From Pseudomonadota bacterium (GTDB lineage: Bacteria; Pseudomonadota; Gammaproteobacteria; Xanthomonadales; Rhodanobacteraceae): DNA of 7,132 nucleotides. The stretch is taken from NCBI GenBank assembly GCA_021777635.1, contig JAJYDI010000100.1:1-7132 (forward strand), in the 5' to 3' direction. Numbering within the stretch: the stretch's first letter is position 1; each line of letters opens with the position of its first letter. The position numbers and the translations under genes were made by a program. Below are positions 1-7,132 of the stretch, in pieces. A model generated the notes under the pieces. That model searched no databases, had not been told where the DNA came from, and saw only the letters and a list, made by a program, of their open reading frames with translations.

Positions 1-139
1 GGTCGTTGCGCGGTGCCTCGCGCTTGGCATTGGGATATTCCGGCGCCTTCTTGTCGCCATCCTTCGCGTAGGCGAAGTTGACGGCCAACAAAGCCGTCAG
101 CAGCAACAGGAGAAACCTGGGCATGGAGCGGACTTTCAT
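1..139 (-). CDS. Small secreted or periplasmic protein, 5' end only (possible TPR protein)
   Basis: The first 46 codons of a gene that runs off the left edge. It starts MKVRSMPRFLL, followed by a leucine- and alanine-rich hydrophobic stretch (about residues 9-22) ending in AYA before KDGDKK, a typical type I signal peptide with cleavage expected after residue 24 or so. The visible mature part is charged and proline-containing (KAPEYPNAKREAPRND). I chose the ATG at 139 because a GAGG lies 5 nt upstream; a second ATG at 124 has no comparable site. It follows gyrB in the same direction after a 131-nt gap. From memory, Xanthomonads often have a tetratricopeptide-repeat protein after gyrB with a YPNAxR-like segment just after the signal peptide, which fits here. 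No repeat is visible in this fragment, so the family call is an inference. Export is fairly well supported; the function is unknown. Confidence 0.7.
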   Translation of the reverse strand, partial: MKVRSMPRFLLLLLTALLAVNFAYAKDGDKKAPEYPNAKREAPRND

Positions 140-190
140 GCGGACCTCGCGGGGGAGAGGACGCCGCGTTCAGCGACGTTGGGGAGTCCA

Positions 191-219
191 AGCGTAACGG
201 CTGCAGCCGCGCGAGCCAA
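191..219 (-). promoter_or_regulatory. Weak candidate promoter for the secreted-protein gene
   Basis: On the minus strand, TTGGCT (219-214) and TACGCT (196-191) are separated by 17 nt, about 50 nt before the ATG at 139. Each hexamer matches the sigma-70 consensus only partly. The spacer contains a perfect 12-bp palindrome, CGGCTGCAGCCG (198-209). The gene may also be read through from gyrB, since no clear intrinsic terminator with a U-tract lies between them. Confidence 0.22.
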
Positions 220-270
220 GCTGCGTCGCGACAGGCCGCCATGCATGCGCCTGTGAACGGCACTGCCGCC

Positions 271-3841
<3,571 letters not shown>

Positions 3842-3890
3842 CCTCGCGCCGTCCGCCGCGGGTGCCGCCTTGCGCGCGCGGTCCGGCCTC

Positions 3891-4997
3891 TCACAGGCGC
3901 AAGGGCATGATCACATGGCGCGCGTTCTCGTCGGGGACGCCCTCGACCAGGCAACTCGACTGCGCGTCACGCAGGCGCAAAGTGACCCGTTCGCCGCGCA
4001 GCGAACCCAGCGCATCGAGCAGGTAGCCGACATTAAAGCCTACCGAGAGGTTGTCGACTGCAGTTTCGACTTCGATTTCCTCCACGGCTTCTTCCTGCTC
4101 GGGGTTGTGCGCGACGATGCGCATGCGCCCCTTTGCCAGTTCCAGCTTGACCCCGCGGTACTTCTCGTTGGACAGGATCGCGGCGCGTTGCAGGGTCTCG
4201 CGCAGCACGTTGCGATCGACGACGACATGGTGGTCCGCGCCGATCGGAATGACCGTTTCGTAGTCGGGGAACTTGCCGTCGATGAGCTTGCTGGTAAAAC
4301 GCACGCCTTCGCGGTGCACGCGCAGGTGATTGCGCGCGAACTCCAGTTCCACCTCACCCTCGCCCGCTTCCAGCAACCCGGCCAATTCCAGCACGCCCTT
4401 GCGCGGGACGATCAGCTGCCGGCGCGCCTGATTGCCATTACCAGGCAACGCGGTTTGCGCCATCGCCAGGCGGTGGCCATCCGTCGTCACGCAGCGCAGC
4501 ACCTCGCCATGCATGTCGAACAGCATGCCATTGAGGTAATAGCGCACGTCCTGGTTGGCCATGGCGAACTGCGTGCGCTCGATCAGCGCCTTCAGCGCCG
4601 CTTCGCCGATGCGCAGGCGGTCGATGACCTCGATGTTGTCGAGGGTGGGGAAGTCGACGGTGGGCAATGTCACCAGCGTGTAGCGGCTGCGCCCGGCGCG
4701 CAGCAGCGCGCGCTCGCCCTCCAGCTTCAAGTCGATGCGCATATCGGCGGGCAGTGCGCGCAGCAGGTCGTACAGTTTGCGCGCGGGCAATGTGCAGGAT
4801 CCCGGATCGCTGCTTTCTGCTGTCGTGCTGCCGATCATTTCGACTTCCATGTCGGTGCCGGTCAACGTGACGCGGCCCTGGTTGTCGACTTCGACCAGCA
4901 CATGTGCGAGTACCGGCATGGTCTGGCGGCGTTCCACAACGCCGATGATGCGCTGCAGGGGAAGCAACAAGGTGTCCCGGGTCAGACTGGCGCGCAT
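3891..4997 (-). CDS. dnaN: DNA polymerase III beta subunit (sliding clamp)
   Basis: A 368-residue beta clamp, the usual length (E. coli 366). It forms a ring dimer on DNA that holds the replicase and repair polymerases through a hydrophobic pocket. Three similar domains are expected at about 1-122, 123-245 and 246-368. Family text is clear: VERRQTMPVLAHVLVEV and LTGTDMEVEMIG in domain 1, YYLNGMLF (153-160) and TTDGHRLAMA (171-180) in domain 2, KLIDGKFPDYETVIP (237-251) at the 2-3 linker, and the C-terminal HVIMPLRL, where the VMPMRL-type tail contributes to the partner-binding pocket. The ATG at 4997 gives the normal N-terminus (MRASLTRDTLLLPLQ). An AGGAG lies 11 nt upstream, a little far. 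It is separated from dnaA by 200 bp and from recF by 49 nt, and probably leads a dnaN-recF transcript. Confidence 0.97.
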   Translation of the reverse strand: MRASLTRDTLLLPLQRIIGVVERRQTMPVLAHVLVEVDNQGRVTLTGTDMEVEMIGSTTAESSDPGSCTLPARKLYDLLRALPADMRIDLKLEGERALLRAGRSRYTLVTLPTVDFPTLDNIEVIDRLRIGEAALKALIERTQFAMANQDVRYYLNGMLFDMHGEVLRCVTTDGHRLAMAQTALPGNGNQARRQLIVPRKGVLELAGLLEAGEGEVELEFARNHLRVHREGVRFTSKLIDGKFPDYETVIPIGADHHVVVDRNVLRETLQRAAILSNEKYRGVKLELAKGRMRIVAHNPEQEEAVEEIEVETAVDNLSVGFNVGYLLDALGSLRGERVTLRLRDAQSSCLVEGVPDENARHVIMPLRL

Positions 4998-5027
4998 GGT
5001 GCGATCCGCTCCTGTTCTATTTTAGAG

Positions 5028-5033
5028 ATTGTA
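5028..5033 (-). promoter_or_regulatory. Candidate -10 element for dnaN
   Basis: TACAAT on the minus strand matches the -10 consensus at five of six positions and sits 30 nt before the dnaN ATG. A second A+T-rich hexamer, TAAAAT, is at 5024-5019. No convincing -35 lies 16-18 nt upstream of either (CACAGG is at 17 nt from the first). A transcript from here would carry the AGGAG at 5013-5009. Confidence 0.33.
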
Positions 5034-5147
5034 CGGCGGTAGTGGTTGGGCCTGTGCATGTAGTGCAAAACCCATAAAACCTTTTCCTTTCATAGCGTTG
5101 CATGCCTTGGCCGCGAGCATGAACTTGTGCGCCGGCGGGGAACGCCC

Positions 5148-5156
5148 TGTGGACAA
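5148..5156 (-). promoter_or_regulatory. DnaA box
   Basis: Read on the minus strand it is TTGTCCACA, one change (A to G at position 3) from TTATCCACA. The surrounding 12 bases, CCTGTGGACAAC on the plus strand (5146-5157), are an imperfect inverted copy of those around the second box. Confidence 0.62.
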
Positions 5157-5183
5157 CCGCTGCGCCAGCCACGCCGCCTCGAG

Positions 5184-5192
5184 TTACCCACA
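5184..5192 (+). promoter_or_regulatory. DnaA box
   Basis: TTACCCACA, one change (T to C at position 4) from TTATCCACA. It lies 5 nt beyond the dnaA stop codon and faces away from the box at 5148-5156. The 12-mer GTTACCCACAGG (5183-5194) matches the inverted partner at 10 of 12 positions. Confidence 0.55.
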
Positions 5193-5197
5193 GGAAT

Positions 5198-6550
5198 TTA
5201 TCCGGTGAGTATACGGATCAGCTTGTCCCAGTCCTGGTGCATGCGCGCGTCTTTTTCACACAGCGCCCTGATCGTGCGGCATGCGTGCAGCACCGTGGTG
5301 TGGTCGCGCCCGCCAAAGGCCTCGCCGATTTCCGGCAGGCTGTGCTCGGTCAGTTCCTTCGACAGGGCCATGGCCAATTGCCGCGGTCGCGCCAGCGAAC
5401 GCACCCGACGCTTGGAGAGCAGGTCCGACAGCCGCACCTGAAAATAATCGGCCACGGTTTTCTGGATGTTCGGCACGGTCACCGCCAACTGGTGCACCGA
5501 GAGCAGATCGCGCAGCGTCTCTTCGGCGAAGGCCAGCGTGATCGGCTTGCCGAAGAAATTGGCGCGAGCGGCCAGTGTGTTGAGCGCGCCTTCGAGATCG
5601 CGCACGTTGGAGCGGATCCGGCGCGCCAGCAGCAGCGCCACGTCTTCGGGCAGGGCCATGCCCTTGCGCTGCGCCTTGGCAAGCAGGATGGCGGCGCGCG
5701 TCTCGAAATCCGGCGGTTCGATGGCGACCGACAGACCCCAGCCCAGCCGCGATTTCAGCCGCGCCTCGAGGTTCTCCACTTCGCGCGGATAGCGGTCACA
5801 GGTGAGGATGATCTGCTGCTTGCCTTCGAACAGGGTGTTGAAGGTGTGGAAAAACTCTTCCTGCGTGGTGTTCTTGCCGGCGAAAAACTGGATGTCGTCG
5901 ATCAGCAGGGCATCGACCTCGCGGAAACGCCGCTTGAACGCGTCCATGCTCTTGCTGCGCAAGGCCTCGATCATGGCGCCGACGAACTGCTCTGAACGCA
6001 GGTACAGCACACGCGCGCCAGGCCGCGTTGCTGCGATCAGATTGCCCGCCGCATGCATCAGGTGGGTCTTGCCAAGGCCGGTGCCGCCATACAGCAGCAG
6101 CGGGTTGTAGGCGGTGCCGGGCGCTTGCGCGACCTGCATCGCCGCGGCCTTGCCCAACTGGTTGGGTTTGCCCTCGACGAAGGTTTCGAATGTGTAGGCG
6201 GGATCGAGATTGCTCTCGAACGGGTCGTCCTCGGCAGCGGCCGTCGCGCGCGCCGCGCCGTGCGCTGGCGGCGTGTCGAGAACCGCCGTCGCGGCGACGG
6301 CCGCTTGCGCAGACCGTGCGCTGCCAACTTCCAGCATCACCGCAACCGGCTTGCCGGCGAGATGCTCCAGTACCGAACGGATGTGCTCGAGGTAGAGCTC
6401 GCGCACCGTATCGACGGTGTAGGCGTTGGGCGCAAACAGGCGCAGACCGGCGGTTTCCTGGCGCGCCTGCAGCGGCGACAGCCAGGTATGCATGTCGCTG
6501 CCCAGCTCGCCTTCGAGGCGAGCGAGGCAGCGTTGCCATAGATCGCTCAT
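5198..6550 (-). CDS. dnaA: Chromosomal replication initiator protein DnaA
   Basis: A 450-residue AAA+ initiator that binds DnaA boxes, forms an ATP-dependent filament, melts oriC and loads the helicase. Domain I (about 1-75, [22 protein letters not shown]) is followed by an alanine-rich domain II linker (about 76-110). Domain III has Walker A GGTGLGKT (155-162), Walker [10 protein letters not shown] (215-223), sensor 1 LTCDRYP (249-255, Cys where E. coli has Ser), the arginine finger in LKSRLGWGL (Arg268), and sensor 2 [11 protein letters not shown] (Arg317). Domain IV has the basic loop [12 protein letters not shown] (385-396) and the DNA-binding signature [14 protein letters not shown] (411-424). 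The frame extends 59 codons further upstream across the promoter region, but the ATG at 6550 gives the standard MSDLW start; it has only a weak GGA-type ribosome site. It is divergent from rpmH. Confidence 0.97.
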   Translation of the reverse strand: MSDLWQRCLARLEGELGSDMHTWLSPLQARQETAGLRLFAPNAYTVDTVRELYLEHIRSVLEHLAGKPVAVMLEVGSARSAQAAVAATAVLDTPPAHGAARATAAAEDDPFESNLDPAYTFETFVEGKPNQLGKAAAMQVAQAPGTAYNPLLLYGGTGLGKTHLMHAAGNLIAATRPGARVLYLRSEQFVGAMIEALRSKSMDAFKRRFREVDALLIDDIQFFAGKNTTQEEFFHTFNTLFEGKQQIILTCDRYPREVENLEARLKSRLGWGLSVAIEPPDFETRAAILLAKAQRKGMALPEDVALLLARRIRSNVRDLEGALNTLAARANFFGKPITLAFAEETLRDLLSVHQLAVTVPNIQKTVADYFQVRLSDLLSKRRVRSLARPRQLAMALSKELTEHSLPEIGEAFGGRDHTTVLHACRTIRALCEKDARMHQDWDKLIRILTG

Positions 6551-6615
6551 GGATGTTCCGGAAAGAAAGCGGAGCCGCGCAGCGCGCGACACGCGGCGCA
6601 GAGGGCCGAACCGGC

Positions 6616-6624
6616 AGTGTAGCA
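6616..6624 (-). promoter_or_regulatory. Candidate extended -10 promoter of dnaA
   Basis: Minus-strand TGCTACACT fits TGnTATAAT with two changes, 66 nt before the dnaA ATG, implying a leader of roughly 60 nt. There is no good -35 at normal spacing (TTGCGC is 22 nt upstream). No good DnaA box lies in 6551-6714, so autoregulation by DnaA at this promoter is not evident from the sequence. Confidence 0.35.
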
Positions 6625-6649
6625 ACGCACCCGCACGGGCAGCGCGCAA

Positions 6650-6679
6650 TTGACAGTGCCGCGCGCGTCTCGCGATAAT
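6650..6679 (+). promoter_or_regulatory. rpmH promoter (sigma-70 type)
   Basis: A perfect TTGACA (6650-6655) and GATAAT (6674-6679, five of six) are 18 nt apart. Transcription would start near 6686, giving a leader of about 29 nt before the rpmH ATG. It is the strongest promoter match in the window, as expected for a ribosomal protein gene, and should drive rnpA too. Confidence 0.75.
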
Positions 6680-6714
6680 CGGCGGCCTTTTTTCATACAC
6701 CCGCGAGCGCCGCC

Positions 6715-6849
6715 ATGAAGCGCACATTCCAGCCCAGCAATCTCAAGCGCGCACGCACGCACGGATTCCGCGCACGCATGGCGACCGCCGACGGCCGCAA
6801 AGTGCTTGCCGCGCGACGCGCCAAAGGCCGCAAGCGGCTGATTCCCTGA
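6715..6849 (+). CDS. rpmH: 50S ribosomal protein L34
   Basis: A complete 44-residue, strongly basic protein, too short for many ORF cut-offs. [20 protein letters not shown] is the L34 N-terminus, the middle is [20 protein letters not shown], and the end is RLIP. L34 is a component of the large ribosomal subunit, usually 44-46 residues, so this one is full length. The ribosome site is weak (GAG about 9 nt before the ATG). It is divergent from dnaA and is followed after 7 nt by rnpA, the near-universal pairing. The promoter at 6650-6679 lies directly upstream. Confidence 0.96.
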   Translation: MKRTFQPSNLKRARTHGFRARMATADGRKVLAARRAKGRKRLIP

Positions 6850-6851
6850 GG
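6848..6851 (+). promoter_or_regulatory. Ribosome binding site of rnpA overlapping the rpmH stop codon
   Basis: The sequence TGAGGCAGCGGTG contains the rpmH stop TGA, a GAGG that shares its first two bases with that stop, and the GTG start of rnpA 5 nt further on. This fixes GTG 6857 as the start and suggests that ribosomes ending rpmH reinitiate on rnpA. Confidence 0.7.
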
Positions 6852-6856
6852 CAGCG

Positions 6857-7132
6857 GTGACGCCCGCGGGCCTGCCGCGCAGCGTGCGGCTCACCCGTGC
6901 GGCCGATTTCGCCGCGCTCGGGCGCAACGCCTCCGCCATGGGTGGCCGCTACTTCGTGGTGCGCTACAAAAACTCACCGAGCGGCGCCGCACGCCTTGCG
7001 CAAGCTGTATCGCGCCGGGTGCACAAGCGCGCGGTGCGGCGCAACCGGATCAAGCGCCAGGTCCGCACCGCATTCCGCATGGCACGCGGCCACCTGCCGC
7101 CGCTGGATCTGCTGATCATCGCGCGCACCACC
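6857..7132 (+). CDS. rnpA: Ribonuclease P protein component, 5' part
   Basis: The first 92 codons of RnpA, the basic protein that helps the RNase P RNA bind and cleave tRNA precursors; the gene runs off the right edge (family length is usually about 110-150). The N-terminus has RLTRAADFAAL (11-21), then GRYFVVRY (30-37), then LAQAVSRRVHKRAVRRNRIKR (47-67) with the RNR signature at 62-64 (RNR in RRNRIKR), and finally PPLDLLIIARTT at the edge. The GTG at 6857 is preferred because of the GAGG 5 nt upstream; a later in-frame GTG (6884) and ATG (6938) would remove family-conserved sequence or lack such a site. It is co-transcribed with rpmH. Confidence 0.93.
   Translation, partial: MTPAGLPRSVRLTRAADFAALGRNASAMGGRYFVVRYKNSPSGAARLAQAVSRRVHKRAVRRNRIKRQVRTAFRMARGHLPPLDLLIIARTT

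Larger units (their letters stand above)
4998..5197. other. dnaA-dnaN intergenic region, candidate oriC
   Basis: This is the only spacer in the window with both DnaA-box-like 9-mers and locally A+T-rich DNA. Two boxes with one mismatch each to TTATCCACA lie at 5148-5156 and 5184-5192. A+T-rich stretches lie at about 5012-5033 and 5061-5097, against a GC-rich background, and could serve as an unwinding element. A further relaxed match, TTTTTCACA (5252-5260), falls within the end of dnaA. The dnaA-dnaN spacer is a common oriC position in bacteria. Only two good boxes are visible, so the rpmH-dnaA spacer or a remote site remains possible, though I see no good box in 6551-6714. Confidence 0.5.

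Noticed and set aside
140..270. Intrinsic terminator after gyrB
   Set aside because: There are short GC palindromes but no stem followed by a run of U on the minus-strand transcript.
6551..6727. 59-codon N-terminal extension of dnaA
   Set aside because: It crosses the rpmH promoter and start codon, and the ATG at 6550 gives the standard DnaA start.

Overview
The window is the dnaA-proximal replication gene cluster of a GC-rich gammaproteobacterium, most likely of the order Xanthomonadales (Lysobacterales). The gene order, read from the right edge leftwards, is rnpA and rpmH on the plus strand, then dnaA, dnaN, recF, gyrB and the start of a small secreted protein on the minus strand. The lineage call rests on this order and on DnaA details I recall as Xanthomonad-like: an LTCDRYP sensor-1 segment, LKSRLGWGL around the arginine finger, and a C-terminus ending near DWDKL. 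It is a recollection, not a search result.

Layout: positions 1-139 hold the 5' end of a signal-peptide protein (minus strand, cut by the window edge). gyrB is at 271-2697, recF at 2741-3841, dnaN at 3891-4997 and dnaA at 5198-6550, all minus strand and all apparently intact, with key catalytic motifs present. rpmH (6715-6849) and the 5' part of rnpA (from 6857) diverge from dnaA. No gene-free stretch exceeds 300 bases. No tRNA, rRNA, insertion sequence or CRISPR array is visible.

How the parts work together: DnaA opens the origin, DnaN is the replicative sliding clamp, RecF loads RecA at gaps behind forks, and GyrB is the ATPase half of gyrase that removes positive supercoils. rpmH and rnpA encode ribosomal protein L34 and the protein subunit of RNase P. 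The 200-bp dnaA-dnaN spacer carries two DnaA-box-like sites in inverted orientation next to A+T-rich DNA, so it is a candidate oriC.

The most notable non-coding signals are two parS-like palindromes (ParB sites) embedded in the recF coding sequence, at 2795-2812 and 3412-3425. Also notable are an extended -10 element for gyrB that uses the recF stop codon, and a Shine-Dalgarno sequence for rnpA that overlaps the rpmH stop codon. I see no sign of a new biological system; this is a conserved core region with some well-placed regulatory and segregation sites.
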